From NCBI RefSeq assembly GCF_026262505.1, contig NC_067206.1, positions 26,923,896 to 26,987,895 of the forward strand: 64,000 bases of DNA, read 5' to 3'. The notes under the pieces were generated by a model, which saw only the letters and a list, made by a program, of their open reading frames with translations, was not told the origin of the DNA and did not search any database. The stretch comes from Trichomonas vaginalis G3 (Eukaryota > Parabasalia > Trichomonadida > Trichomonadidae). This document shows positions 27,101-37,610 of the stretch, one piece after another. The position numbers were made by a program, and so were the translations under genes. The first letter of the stretch is position 1. The number at the start of each line of letters is the position of its first letter.

Positions 27101-27951
27101 ATTGGATTGGCACGATCAATATTGCCGCCACTTAAAAATATCAAATGTACGAGAGACATGTAGTTGCTTACGACTGCATAGTGGAGTGCGGTGTTGCCGG
27201 TCTTATCGCAAGCGTTCATATCGGCTCCATTTTTGATTAAATAATTGGCAATCGGTAAATTCTTGTTGAAAACGGATAAAATTAATGGCGTAAGATATGA
27301 ATTTCCTCTGAAGTTAATCATTTTAGGATTTTCAGCAAAAATCTGTAAAAGTTCAAACGTATTATTTTCTTTGAAATAATGCTGTATTTTTTGGAAAATC
27401 GAGACATTCTTGAAGTATTCTTTGATTTCTTCATCTTTGATGAGATTTGTTGCTTTGCCAACGCCTGGCGCTTCCTTATTTAAATCTGCATTATTGCAAT
27501 ATAAAAACTTGACTACTCGTAAATGGTTATTTGCGACACCAAAGTGTAATGCTGTATATCCATTGTTAGCTTTGGCATCAATATCAATTCTGTGGAGGAT
27601 TAATTCGTTTAAAACTTCGATGGAGTCATGCTCAGCAGCTATATGCATTGCAGTTTTACCATCGGAGGTCCTCCAATTTGAATCAATACCTTTTGCAAGA
27701 AGAATTCGTGTTGTTTCTAGGTCATCAATCCTTGCTGCAATATGTAGGCCGTTTTCTTTTGATTTTGGGAGGTATGCATTAACGTTCGCACCTTTTTCAA
27801 GAAGAATTGGTATAATCTGATGTTTCCTATTAGCAACTGCAAATAATAAAGGAGTATAATCATCTTCGTTGTATACGTCTAGAAAAGAATCATTAATACC
27901 ACCTATTTTCTGTATTTCATTCCTTCGAATCAAATCGAAGATGTTATACAT
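24103..27951 (-). CDS. Giant ankyrin-repeat protein
   Basis: 1,282 residues consisting almost wholly of ankyrin repeats from residue 30 to about 1160, roughly 25-30 units. Good copies include TPLLFAVANRKHQIIPILLE, TALHFGVANNHLRVVKFLY, TPLHYNAARGNTKLIEVLL and SPLLYAAANGHADIVLYLL. The tail is charged: a basic segment (RSQRRKSRHLRKD), a Q/E-rich helix, then a serine-rich acidic end (SESSSSSDSTTSAPPPRKRK). KRK-type basic patches suggest a possible nuclear signal. It likely acts as a scaffold; no enzyme domain is present. There is no N-terminal signal peptide. G+C content at third positions is higher than in surrounding DNA, so many spurious antisense frames appear. Its 3' end almost touches the TTAA element. 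Confidence 0.93.
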   Translation of the reverse strand: MYNIFDLIRRNEIQKIGGINDSFLDVYNEDDYTPLLFAVANRKHQIIPILLEKGANVNAYLPKSKENGLHIAARIDDLETTRILLAKGIDSNWRTSDGKTAMHIAAEHDSIEVLNELILHRIDIDAKANNGYTALHFGVANNHLRVVKFLYCNNADLNKEAPGVGKATNLIKDEEIKEYFKNVSIFQKIQHYFKENNTFELLQIFAENPKMINFRGNSYLTPLILSVFNKNLPIANYLIKNGADMNACDKTGNTALHYAVVSNYMSLVHLIFLSGGNIDRANPITQETPRAMLQSLGITYSRDKPTLKEDKFMEICKAIESHNSAKAMELLVTSDRIFDITDKKGNNLLHLAAAEGLHEVVLFIATDKLHDMNIQNKDKNTALMIAYQKYTSINNNKDLWKVNPRNMNYMLVMKSLAYCNADLAELDTLMKHAIESGASEMNLILFLMDICHQYNHRKLPSGETFFMYAVRLGNLEAVCNMHPYGFDPADRNPTTGMTYLHYAYVHKNKIFLHMFQNLMLDDESDNLGVTATEVNKFINKCDLTRYNHIKLSNETVFDFYRAYAMQDTKRISSMLFLHKKLHRSCYANELHALHLVAMLDDYPLIDTCLEAEKESDCRDMHDMPPLFYCIKSGKLDTAKYMVSKKCKLTVKGPKGRNALHFAVLSCHQPTIDWVISKDIDLLAMDHNKRSCLHYMVIKCSTKVLKDTLKGKFFCVDVNDKDNRTPLSIACEMGNYDAVDFLVSNFDAFIDACDVKGNSPLLYAAANGHADIVLYLLKHNPQKLLNNMGQSALHLTNSVEVLNIFIQMNANTNLLDLRNRTPLHYNAARGNTKLIEVLLENGADCNIRDKEGFTPLEVAISCRQLEAARLLKTTGRDTLSLPLHAAVLSDNLQIVKECVAEDPARINQKDAFGRSAILLTENNKSADILKFLISKGADINAVNEEGSNIAHLVAYKLNLPLIDAIPQEIVNKRERKKNNSPLHLVLQRLLDSEAKSEDYDEELEYQHNNTDDPNGIDQTFERKPRRERLALVHIAVNSLLKKGADKTAMNSKYTTPLHMAACVDDWKLTELVMDKFMLDTLDQQDRTPLYIAVSMKNEEAAITLLEHGCGILGGPQGKAPPPFVAIQNGMCRTLEMMFKMGLEYGLTYKGETMMDAAAHQKVSEVSDVIKKYKGYKAKPKVKEINSDDGNRSQRRKSRHLRKDSIDPAIKEARLREEQRKKEEEQMKLQQQERAQLNQIQIQDSESSSSSDSTTSAPPPRKRKWSESSNKSYDYSDLSSNSES

Positions 27952-29282
27952 GTTTTTTCAGGTTTTGGAATTGAGAGGAAATAAAATGATTTTTGAGAGT
28001 GTTATCAAAGAACTCATCGAAAAATAAAGTAAAATTTCCAAATTATTTGTAGTGCGCATAATACAGTTATTATATTTTCCCATTAATTGTTTTTTTTACA
28101 AAATTTAATACCCATATCGTTTTTTCAATGAGGTAAATCTAGTTTTTATATTTTATTAGAGTAATTTAATAATAGAATAAGAATGTTGTAATAAACAGCT
28201 CTCAATTTTTTGACATTTGTAAATTCTAAATTGAACGAGAAAAATGAAATAATACTAAGCATAATACAATATTCTAGATTTAATTATAATTAGGAAAAAG
28301 TTAGTTTTGAGAGTACTTTTCATAGGCATATAGAATGAAATCTTCTGAAAAATAATATCACATAAACTCATATTATTTTCTAATATATAACTATTTTATA
28401 TAAAAATCAAATTCAATGATCTTAAAAGCGAAGGATAAACCTCAAAATTTACGAATATAATGAGTGGGAATATAATGCTTATCTATCATAAAACCATATG
28501 AAATATTAATTTTTGCTTTACGCCTAATTTTTGACGACAATTAGCAAAAAATGTTAAATGTTAACACTCAGTCCATTTGAATATGAAAAATAAAATTGAC
28601 TTTGATTAAATGTTTTTATTTATCATGCAATTCTTCTTGCGACCAAAGATTTGAATAAAAGTTCAAAAAATAAGATAGCTTAAAAAATAATATACGGTAG
28701 TGTTTACTAATAGATGAATAGTATAGAAATTCTATTAAAATGGATTTGATCCAAAAAAATATATAAAATTTGATCATAAATAAAATCGTTTTAAATTACT
28801 TCTTCATTTAAATTATAACAATTATTTTTGGTTTTATATTTTTTTGGTTAGTAGGGAATTTGTTGAAAGCAGCATAATCGAACTTGCAAAACTATTGGTT
28901 AGTAGGGAATTTTACTCGATTAGAAGCAGGAAACAATATTGAAGAGTTTACAAATTATTCAAATGATATGATATGATCTCGCGTCATAGTTGAAAATAAG
29001 TCTTATTTAGTTTCTCGCCTGATAATTGATGTTTTTATCCTGCATTGCTCCCAAATTTCATCATGTTTCATGGAAATGCATAGCTATGAATTGTATACCG
29101 ATCCAATTGTTTTCAATTTTTCTGTAGCCTCTGAATTAAATTATCGAAACAGTAAAGAATATTTTAAATGACGAAACTGGCACCATATTAAATAAGTGTT
29201 TGAGTAAAACAAGATTATTAAAATTGCTATCTTCTTAAAATTCAAAGAATCCAAACAAATGTGACAAAAATTTCAAAAAGAA
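27952..29282. other. About 1.3 kb intergenic, divergent promoters
   Basis: Spacer between the start of the ankyrin gene (minus) and the first lipase gene (plus). A+T-rich. GGTTAGTAGGGAATTT occurs twice (around 28847 and 28907), the only internal repeat noticed. No gene seen. Confidence 0.55.
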
Positions 29283-30332
29283 ATGCTATTGCTTTTATTT
29301 ATCTTTTCTCAGAGCCAAGAACCAATTATCCTCATTCCCCCGATGTTCGGCTCTGAACTTATGGGATCAATCACAGATCTAAGCACGCATTGGTATTGTT
29401 CGAAAAATTTTAAAGATCATTTAATTTATGTAAAAGATACAATGCTGATTCCTCCGCTTTTCAACTGTCTTGCTTCTTGGCTTACTGTAGAATGGAATTA
29501 TACATCTGGTTTACCATGTTCACGAAATAGAACGCAAATTTATGCAAAAGATTTTGGTGGACTTAGCGAGATCAAATATATTGATGGTGGCGTATTTGGT
29601 AAGCATATTATGGCTGACCTTATCTATGTTATCAATAAACTTGAAGAAGAAGGCTATATTGAAGGACTTGACCTTTTTGGTGCTCCTTATGATTGGCGAT
29701 TGATGCCTCTGAACTTTAATGGTTATCTAGAAGATCTTAAAGTACTTATTGAAAAAGTTTATTCACAAACAGGTAATCAGAAAGTTGCCCTTTATGGAAT
29801 TTCCGGAGGTGGTAATGTTATTCAAAAGTTTTGTCAAACTGTAGCTCAGGAATGGAAAGACAAGTATTTGCGCCAAGTTCTACTTCATGGACCATCCTAT
29901 GGCGGTGCAGGTGAAGCTCTTAATGTCCTTTGGTTCCAAAACATTGGATTCCTCCCATCTATTTTTAATACACAAACTTTCCGCAACATGGTATTTTCCA
30001 TTCCTACTTTTTGGTCTCATCTACATAATGCAAAAAGTAACACTGCTCCAGTCCTCGTTGGTCCAGATGGTCATAACTATTTTGCTCAAGATATTCCACA
30101 GCTTATGATTGACTATGGGAAGGCAGTTGGAGACAATCATCAGACTTTAAATTTAGCTACTAAGGAAGTTATTATGCATGATATAGAGCCCACAGGAGTT
30201 CCAACATATATCCTGTTTAATTCAGTCTTAGAAACTGTATATGGACTTAATTTTTCAGGGTCTGGAAATTGGTCTATTCCTGAGGTGATATATTCTCTTG
30301 GAGATTGGAAGAAGTTGAGAAACAAAAAATAA
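29283..30332 (+). pseudogene. LCAT-like lipase, C-terminally deleted paralogue
   Basis: 349 residues, closely similar along its length to the intact neighbour at 30540 (signal peptide MLLLLFIFSQSQ, PPMFGSELMGSI, APYDWRLMP, nucleophile motif YGISGGGN). It diverges at VIYSLGD, which jumps directly to WKKLRNKK, the counterpart of the neighbour's last residues WKQMKAKK. About 72 codons are missing in frame, including the His of the catalytic triad and the segment just after the catalytic Asp. It is therefore probably inactive as a lipase, although it has an open frame and could still be expressed as a secreted, substrate-binding protein. The tandem position shows it arose by local duplication. 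Confidence 0.8.
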
Positions 30333-30529
30333 GGTTATTATAATTATGCATTCAATTTCGCTAACGATGTTTAATTCCTGTAGTAAATATTATAAGTAAT
30401 ATTTTAATAACAAACTTGATTGTTTGCGAATTGAATGAATTTCAGATCTTTAACAATTTTTCTAGTTGCTGATTATCATAATAAAGATAATAATTTGTTT
30501 TCCAAGTATTTCATTGAAATGTGACAGTT

Positions 30530-30538
30530 TCATTTTTC
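30530..30538 (+). promoter_or_regulatory. Initiator motif TCATTTTTC before the intact lipase gene
   Basis: Lies one base upstream of the ATG at 30540 and matches the trichomonad initiator well. The truncated upstream paralogue has only a weak TCAAAAAG at the same place. Confidence 0.65.
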
Positions 30539-30539
30539 A

Positions 30540-31808
30540 ATGATGCTTTCGTTATTACTTATTTCTGCGTATAGTCAAGAACCTATAATTCTTGTACCGC
30601 CAATGTTTGGCTCAGAGCTTATGGGATCCATCACAGATCTCAGCACGCATTGGTATTGTTCCAAAAACTTTAAAGATCACTTAATTTGGTTAAAGGACAC
30701 AATGGCCGTCCCTCCTCTTTTCAATTGTCTAGCCTCATGGTTAACAGTTGAGTGGAACTACACATCTGGATTACCTTCTTCCAGAAACAAAACATACATT
30801 TATGCCAAGGACTTTGGCGGTCTTAACGGAATGAAATATATCGATAGCGGAATATTTGGTAAGCATTTCATTCCAGAGCTCATCTACGTTATCGAAAAAC
30901 TTGAAAAAGAAGGTTATGTTGAAGGTGTCGATCTTTTCGGAGCTCCTTACGATTGGAGAATGATGCCAATAGCATTTGATGATTATTTAGCAGAGCTCAA
31001 AGCTCTCGTTGAAAAAGTTTATGCTCAGACCGGAAACAATAAAGTTGCTTTGTACGGAATTTCGGGAGGCGGCAATACCATTCAGAAGTTCTGCCGATTT
31101 GTACCACAAGACTGGAAGGACAAATACATACGTCAAGTTTTACTTCATGGTCCATCATATGGTGGATCTGGCGAAGCACTTTCTGTTCTATGGTTACAAA
31201 ATATTGGATTCATTCCATCAATATTTAACACCCAAAACTTCCGCGATATGGTTTTCTCTATTCCAACAATTTGGGCTCATCTTCACAACGCTCCAAGTAA
31301 CACCGATCCAGTCATCATTGGTCCAGATGGTCACAAGTATTACGCACAAGACATTCCACAACTTATGATTGACCAAGGAAAGGCAACTGGAGACAATTTA
31401 CAAACTCTACTTCTTGCTCAGAAGAAAGTCATCTTAAATAAGATTGAGCCGACTGGTGTTCCAACTTACATTCTCTTCAACTCAGTGCTAAAGACAATTT
31501 ACGGACTTAATTACTCAGCAGCAGGAAATTGGTCAGTTCCTGAAGTAATTTACACTAATGGAGATGACACATTATCTGCTGAATCATTATACTATCCATG
31601 CAAGAACTGGGATGATGGTCATCCACTTGTTTGCCACGATTTACAAATTAATGATGAAAAATTTAGCCATGCTGGCCAACTTTCTCAGCCATCTGTCATT
31701 GATATCATCTGGAAAGTCACAAAAGACGAATCTTGGATGGTTCCTGGCCCTCATATTGTTACCGGAACGAACACTGAAGGCTGGAAGCAGATGAAAGCTA
31801 AGAAATAA
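30540..31808 (+). CDS. Secreted LCAT/phospholipase A2 group XV-like lipase
   Basis: 422 residues, the usual length of the lecithin:cholesterol acyltransferase family. An N-terminal signal sequence (MMLSLLLISAYSQ) points to secretion or lysosomes. Family landmarks: IILVPPMFGSELMGS, two cysteines framing the lid (HWYCSK, LFNCLA), APYDWRMMP near 135, nucleophile Ser175 in YGISGGGN (family GxSxG), Asp at 342-343 in TNGDDTLSAES, and His377 in KFSHAGQL. All three members of the triad are present. Such enzymes deacylate or transacylate phospholipids, and in this parasite could act on host membranes or in the lysosome; that role is inference. N-glycosylation sequons are present (NYTS, NKTY). Confidence 0.92.
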   Translation: MMLSLLLISAYSQEPIILVPPMFGSELMGSITDLSTHWYCSKNFKDHLIWLKDTMAVPPLFNCLASWLTVEWNYTSGLPSSRNKTYIYAKDFGGLNGMKYIDSGIFGKHFIPELIYVIEKLEKEGYVEGVDLFGAPYDWRMMPIAFDDYLAELKALVEKVYAQTGNNKVALYGISGGGNTIQKFCRFVPQDWKDKYIRQVLLHGPSYGGSGEALSVLWLQNIGFIPSIFNTQNFRDMVFSIPTIWAHLHNAPSNTDPVIIGPDGHKYYAQDIPQLMIDQGKATGDNLQTLLLAQKKVILNKIEPTGVPTYILFNSVLKTIYGLNYSAAGNWSVPEVIYTNGDDTLSAESLYYPCKNWDDGHPLVCHDLQINDEKFSHAGQLSQPSVIDIIWKVTKDESWMVPGPHIVTGTNTEGWKQMKAKK

Positions 31809-32355
31809 GGCTATGTTATGCGTGATTTTCTATTCTTTAAGATTTAGTATTAATTTTATATTAATAAAATAAATCATTTAATTTTTAATTGATATTTAGC
31901 AATAAAATATGGTTTGTGAGCAATATGTAAGCTTTCCACATCATAATCATATCCAATGCGTACCAATTCGCAAGAGAACAATGATATTTTATTCTTGCGA
32001 CATAGTGGTGATGTTCCAAGCTGACATATTCCTCCGAAACCATATTTTAATGAATCATATTTAAAATGTGTATATTCATCTATGATAGTTGATACTTGAT
32101 TTCGAAATTATTCCAATGTTCAAAGAATGCTATCATTGGAAGCGGAAACTTGATTACAACTAATTAAGATTATCTTATGTCTGATAAATTGATATCGAAA
32201 CTTCATATGAAATCAGATTTAGACAAAATTTAAAGATTAACAAGTAATTGCCAACTATCCCTTTAAATAGTATTTTCCATTGCAAACCACGATTTAAAAA
32301 ATGTTTTCTCATTTATATAAGAAGTCAAAAATATTATAAATATTTTTAGATCAAA
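31809..32355. other. Intergenic between convergent genes, no gene seen
   Basis: About 550 bp separate the lipase stop from the end of the cofactor D gene. A+T-rich; no ORF or repeat recognised. Confidence 0.6.
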
Positions 32356-35300
32356 TTAATACATTGACTTTGCGAGTAATCCATAATTGTAGGATTCCTT
32401 CTTTGTTGTTGTTGCATTCTGTTCATCAGTTTCTGTTACAACAGGAGCGTCAACTCCGTAAAGTCCGCAAAGTTTATTGATTGCTTCCTGACTTACTACT
32501 TCTCTCCATTGTGTCTTTGTTAAAACTGCTTCTGCCTCTTCGAAACTGAAAGGCAATGGGTTACTTGAAACAGATCTTGCCTTCAAATTCGAATACAATT
32601 CATTTGCGGAAGAATCTCTTACATTTGCGTATTCGCAAACGAATAAAGGAGCCAACAAAGCGAAAGCTCTCTTCATTTCATTTCCATCGCAAACAGCAGC
32701 CAATGAACCAAGAACTCTTGTGATTCTCAAAAGTTTTTGTGGTGTCTTCTTATTGAAATATTTTTGTTCTGTAACTGACAAAAACTTATCAGCGAAATCT
32801 GCCAAGTTTTCGCCTGATAAAACACCACTTCCCAAAAGCAAAGGTAAGAAAGCGAACAAAGAGTTCTGGAAGTTAACAATTCCCCATTGTTTTGTGTACA
32901 ATTGAATTATAATAGAAGAAACAAGTTTTGCGTTATCAGTGCCTTTCTTTCTCATGAAAGACAACAATGAATTTCTACTTCTTTTAGATAAATCAGGTGC
33001 AAAAGCTCCACTGCAAGAAATCAATCCTTCAACAACAGTTTCTGCGTAATCCGGAACAACAATCAATTGGTTGAAGTGCTCTATAGATATATTCTGTACT
33101 TCAGCAAGTCTCATGACTTCAAGCCATTTAGGAGCTGTTTGATCCTTGTTCAAAATCTTCAAAACATCTTCTAAAAGTGGCAATTTATCTGCATCAGGAA
33201 CATTTGCTTTGTTTTGAGATTTAAGGAGTCTCAAAACACTTTCTCTGTTTGGTAAATCTTCAGTATAATAAGCAATCTTAAGTAATATCTTAACAGCGTA
33301 TTCTCTTATTCCTGTAATTTTGTCTAAACATAATTTCAAAACATCAATAACTAATTCTTTTCCAATATTTCGTTTTGCAATCAAAGCATCCAAAGTCTTC
33401 AAAGCAGGACCTCTTACTAATGATCCTTCATCACCTTTCTTTGTTGTTGTCCTGTCATTTAATCCAAGTTTGAGAATTTCAATCAAATTGTCATCATTGC
33501 AAAATTGAGAAATATAAACTAAACTTTCCATGATATTCTTTTTCGTGTCTGTAATTGATTCCTTTTCGGAAAAGATCTTTTTAATTGAATCTATTATTAC
33601 ATTGATCTTCTTCTTAGCGAATTCGCTTGGGAATGAACTTAATGCTGCTGCAACACCAGGAGACTTCAAATCATTCAACATTGTATCAAAGAAATTGTCA
33701 TCTAAAACATTATTTCCTTCACCTTCATTTAAGTAATTTAATGAATCAACGACAGCATTTTGTACTTCATTTGTTCCTTCCGTCATCCATTGTTTCATTT
33801 GTTCTGCGTAATCATCAACTTTGTGTCCTCTTTTAACTGCAGCCGCGAGCATTCTTATGAAAGAACATTTGACATTGTCAATTTGATAATTCGAATCTAA
33901 TTTCAACAAATCTTTTAAACATTCTTCTTCAACATCTCTTACCTTTAAAAGTCTTCCGAGACATTCAAGGCCGCCGTGTCTGATGTCTACATCAATGCTC
34001 ATGCAGTGGATACAGATCTCGTCAACAAGATTGATTGTTATTACGTGTGGGAACTCTAAAGCAAGCATTTGAATGGCTCCTGATGCGAGTTCTCTGACTT
34101 CTTGGTCCCAATGCGTCAATCTGTCATTGACAAGATATTTGGCCATTGATTCTGAATATTCAGGGAATTGGGCCACGAAACGAGTAATTCTTGAATAACA
34201 GCCAGCCTTTGAGGAAACAGTGACGAAATCTGCAATGTGGATGAGTTCTAGGCCATGTGGGAAACGACCATGTCTTCCAACGTTCTCTTGGAAGGCCGCG
34301 GATGCAGATCTTCGGATATTTACACATCTGTCGAAGAGGAAAACATTGACAAGTTGCTGTGCTAATGTCAATGCATATGGTTCTAATGTTGGACCATCGT
34401 ATGACCTCGCCAAGGCCCAGCAAATGAAACAACCGGCATCTCGAACAGATTCAGCGACAGTATGGTTGCCATGAGGGATATCGGAGATGAGGGAGTTCAT
34501 AACTACTGAAATAACGCGTGGTAAGTTAGATGGAAGGATGATTCCGCGTAATGTAAATTGGGCTAATGTTAAACAAGCTCCGTGGATAAGATTGTCGTTA
34601 TCTGTAAGCTCAAATAACTTAAATAAGTAATCTACTGTTTGGCTGGCGTCATCATATGGAAGGCGTTCGACAATTCTTGCAATACCTTTTGATGCGGACC
34701 ATCTTACAACGGTTAAGTGGCTTTCCAAGGCATCAAATAAGAGGGCAAGAATTTTCTCGACAATTTCATCTACATAGAAATCGTCTTCGTTCTTGTAAAG
34801 AGCATCTGATGCGGATTCTGTTGGGCCATTCGATTGTTTGGCCTGGTTTCCGTCGAGATTAAGTGTTCTGGAGCCACGTTGGTATCTCCATTTGGCAACA
34901 CGAGGTGGAAGAAAAGCCAAACCGACTTTTTGGATGATTTTAATTTGGAAAAGTCTCTGATGAGCTGATGGTGATTCAGAGAGAATGCTTAATGTGTCAT
35001 ACATGGTATTTCCGAATTGCTGAACTAAGTTATAATCTTGATTATTAAAAATGTAGAAAAGGGTTCTGAGATAATTAGTAACTAAGCGCTCTGATTTATC
35101 TGTAATATGTGAACAGGCTTGTTTGATGAAGTTTGCACGCTTTTCAACCATATCTTTTCGTTGGAAAAGTCTTGAAAGGAAAAATGCTGAAGATTCTGAT
35201 GCTTTCGTTGGGGAGCTAAGGAGTTTAGTTGCCCACTCAAGTAAATCATCAGCTAATGTAGATCCAATTGTTGCAATATCGAAAGGAACTAAAGAAAGCT

Positions 35301-35769
35301 GAGAAAGCCATAAGCAAAGTACGAATTTGACTTCCCATGATTGGATATCTTGGCAAAATACTTTTGTAACTGGTTCAAAAAGCTCTACTTGGTTAGGAAA
35401 GAGAGGAAGAATTTCTCTGAAACCACGAATATTTGATAAATTGTAGATGCACATGTATATCATATTTGGAACATTCTTTCCAAGTGACTCAATGCATGCT
35501 TTTGTTAAGCAAGACATTAATTTATTTAAAGTTGAATCGAGAAGTTGTGGAAATTCAATATAAGGAGCAACAAGTTCGATAAGTGTACCTGCCGCTTCAA
35601 CATCTTCGTAGTTTTTCGCAAGCCTTTGGGCCATTTCGATCATAATTGTCGAATCTTGAACGATATCATCAACATTAACTAAAGGTTTCTGCTCCTCTAC
35701 CTTTTCTTTGTTCTCAGAAATGACAAGAGCAGATACCTCGTCAGCATCGCCTAGCCGAATATCACTCAT
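32356..35769 (-). CDS. TBCD: Tubulin-folding cofactor D
   Basis: About 1,137 residues of HEAT-like repeats from the ATG at 35769 (MSDIRLGDADEVS). The recognisable core is the cofactor D signature region: KFVLCLWLSQLSLVPFDIAT near 150, VRWSASKGIARIVERLPYDD near 350, LPRVISVVMNSLISD, VRDAGCFICWALARSYDG, NIRRSASAAFQENVGRHG and RLTHWDQEVRELASGAIQM. Cofactor D binds beta-tubulin and, with cofactors C and E, helps assemble and recycle alpha/beta-tubulin dimers in the cytosol. Length is close to the human 1,192. A longer frame starts upstream, but the ATG at 35769 follows TCATT immediately, the trichomonad initiator pattern, so I chose it. Confidence 0.93.
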   Translation of the reverse strand: MSDIRLGDADEVSALVISENKEKVEEQKPLVNVDDIVQDSTIMIEMAQRLAKNYEDVEAAGTLIELVAPYIEFPQLLDSTLNKLMSCLTKACIESLGKNVPNMIYMCIYNLSNIRGFREILPLFPNQVELFEPVTKVFCQDIQSWEVKFVLCLWLSQLSLVPFDIATIGSTLADDLLEWATKLLSSPTKASESSAFFLSRLFQRKDMVEKRANFIKQACSHITDKSERLVTNYLRTLFYIFNNQDYNLVQQFGNTMYDTLSILSESPSAHQRLFQIKIIQKVGLAFLPPRVAKWRYQRGSRTLNLDGNQAKQSNGPTESASDALYKNEDDFYVDEIVEKILALLFDALESHLTVVRWSASKGIARIVERLPYDDASQTVDYLFKLFELTDNDNLIHGACLTLAQFTLRGIILPSNLPRVISVVMNSLISDIPHGNHTVAESVRDAGCFICWALARSYDGPTLEPYALTLAQQLVNVFLFDRCVNIRRSASAAFQENVGRHGRFPHGLELIHIADFVTVSSKAGCYSRITRFVAQFPEYSESMAKYLVNDRLTHWDQEVRELASGAIQMLALEFPHVITINLVDEICIHCMSIDVDIRHGGLECLGRLLKVRDVEEECLKDLLKLDSNYQIDNVKCSFIRMLAAAVKRGHKVDDYAEQMKQWMTEGTNEVQNAVVDSLNYLNEGEGNNVLDDNFFDTMLNDLKSPGVAAALSSFPSEFAKKKINVIIDSIKKIFSEKESITDTKKNIMESLVYISQFCNDDNLIEILKLGLNDRTTTKKGDEGSLVRGPALKTLDALIAKRNIGKELVIDVLKLCLDKITGIREYAVKILLKIAYYTEDLPNRESVLRLLKSQNKANVPDADKLPLLEDVLKILNKDQTAPKWLEVMRLAEVQNISIEHFNQLIVVPDYAETVVEGLISCSGAFAPDLSKRSRNSLLSFMRKKGTDNAKLVSSIIIQLYTKQWGIVNFQNSLFAFLPLLLGSGVLSGENLADFADKFLSVTEQKYFNKKTPQKLLRITRVLGSLAAVCDGNEMKRAFALLAPLFVCEYANVRDSSANELYSNLKARSVSSNPLPFSFEEAEAVLTKTQWREVVSQEAINKLCGLYGVDAPVVTETDEQNATTTKKESYNYGLLAKSMY

Positions 35770-35796
35770 AATGAAAATTTGTAAACGTGCATTCAA

Positions 35797-37610
35797 ATCA
35801 ACTTTTTTTATTCAAAAATCAAGTAGCCACGACAATGTAACGAAGTTATCCTGACCACTTATAAGCAAAAGACGTTTACTCAATTAGGTGATTTATCCAG
35901 CATGCATTAATCATTGTTTTTCGCGTTTAAATAAAATTATAAAATTTTATTGATTTTATAATCTGTATAAGATGTTCCATGAATTGAGCACTAGGAATAT
36001 ATCAATAGAATGATCTTATAATTATGAAAAGTGTAATTTGTATTTTTCAATAACTATATCCCCTGATTATATGTTGATGGGGACAGTATTTTTCATATTT
36101 CAAGGTTATGGGTTATTTATGTTTACATCACTAGGTTATGTTTGCACTTTTTTCCCCATATGAATTATGAAATATTATTTGAATATCATTTTTTTTATGA
36201 ATAAAATATGGTATTATTTGTATCTATTAGAATTTTGGCTAGAATATCACCGAGTAGTGATAAATTTTACTGTTGAGAGGTATCACGGTTTCTTTTCAAT
36301 CAGATTTTTGAGAGAAACTTTATGTCGGGAAAAAAAATAAAGATCAATAATTTTTGATTTAAAACAGTTTTTTACAAAATTGAGCAAATGAATTTAGATT
36401 TAATATCATAGGTTTAAAGCTATATTATGCATTATGTTCTTTATTTGATCTATTTTTGGTTCTTTATCAACATTTCGAAGAAATACTTGCTTTTTCATTT
36501 TTTTTTGTTCCAGAAGGTAATGAAATATTATCTCGGATGATGTTGTTTTTAGCGAGAATGGAGCAATACAAGATTCAGGAGAATCCATCTCGGTTTCCTC
36601 GGATGATATGGATAAAGCACATTCGAACTTTTAAATAATTAAATTTTAGTATAGTTACACATATGGGACTCTATTACCTCAATATGCTTAATTATCTTAT
36701 TATATGTTAGAGTAAGAGAATCTAAACATCAATAAAATCACTTGAATCTTTCTCACTCCTATAGCAATCCAGAATTTAATAAAACGCATCAAACACATTG
36801 ATAAAATGAATATCTATTTCATATAAACTAAAAAAATAAAATTTGAATAATAAAATATCTAAATTTTCCTCGATAAAATTCGGTGTTTCCATGTATATAA
36901 GTTTTACAGTAGGTGGTAAGTATATGATTATTAGCAAAATTGAAAAGTGTGCGACAACCTTTATTCAGCAGAAATAATCGTCTATTCAAGAGGCAAAATC
37001 TAACCAAAGAAGCCATATTGGATATAAAAATATAAATAGTGTACAAAAGACGTAATTTATTGAAACACACTATATATATAAATTTTAATTTCCCGCCAGA
37101 AGAAAATGGAAGAGATCAAAACGAGAGATGTCACTATCTCACGAGTTTACACATATCCAATTTCATTTCTGCAATGAATTTCTTCTTACAGACTTCAAAT
37201 TTTATTCTGCTTTCGGTATTTCAGATAAAATAAACGATCAGAAAAATTTAATGGGTAACATGTGTCTCATTAGCCAGACATTTATATTTTTTATTTCGCC
37301 CGAGACGTTTTGAGCTTGACAATAAAAATTGAATGGCCATAAAGCATTCAATTTATTTTACGTGGATTACAAAAGTTTTTGAATTTTTGAAATAAAAGAA
37401 AAAAATTATAACTCGTATCAATTCAATACAATCTTTCTAAATCATCGATTTAAAATGGATATTCATTGCGTAATAATGAAAATTTTCTTTATGAAATAAC
37501 GTTTTTTTACAGAAGTTATTGTCTTATATTCAGTGTAAACAATATATTTAAAATATATCAACTTTCATCAAAATTTCTGATTTTGATAAAGTTATTTTCA
37601 GAAATAAAAA
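35797..37610. other. About 1.8 kb intergenic with divergent promoters, no gene seen
   Basis: Spacer between the starts of the cofactor D gene (minus) and the protein kinase gene (plus). A+T-rich, with only short chance frames. No inverted repeat pair or RNA gene recognised. Confidence 0.55.

Noticed and set aside
28847-28922. Repeated GGTTAGTAGGGAATTT as transposon ends
   Set aside because: The two copies are direct, only about 60 bp apart, and no further structure surrounds them.
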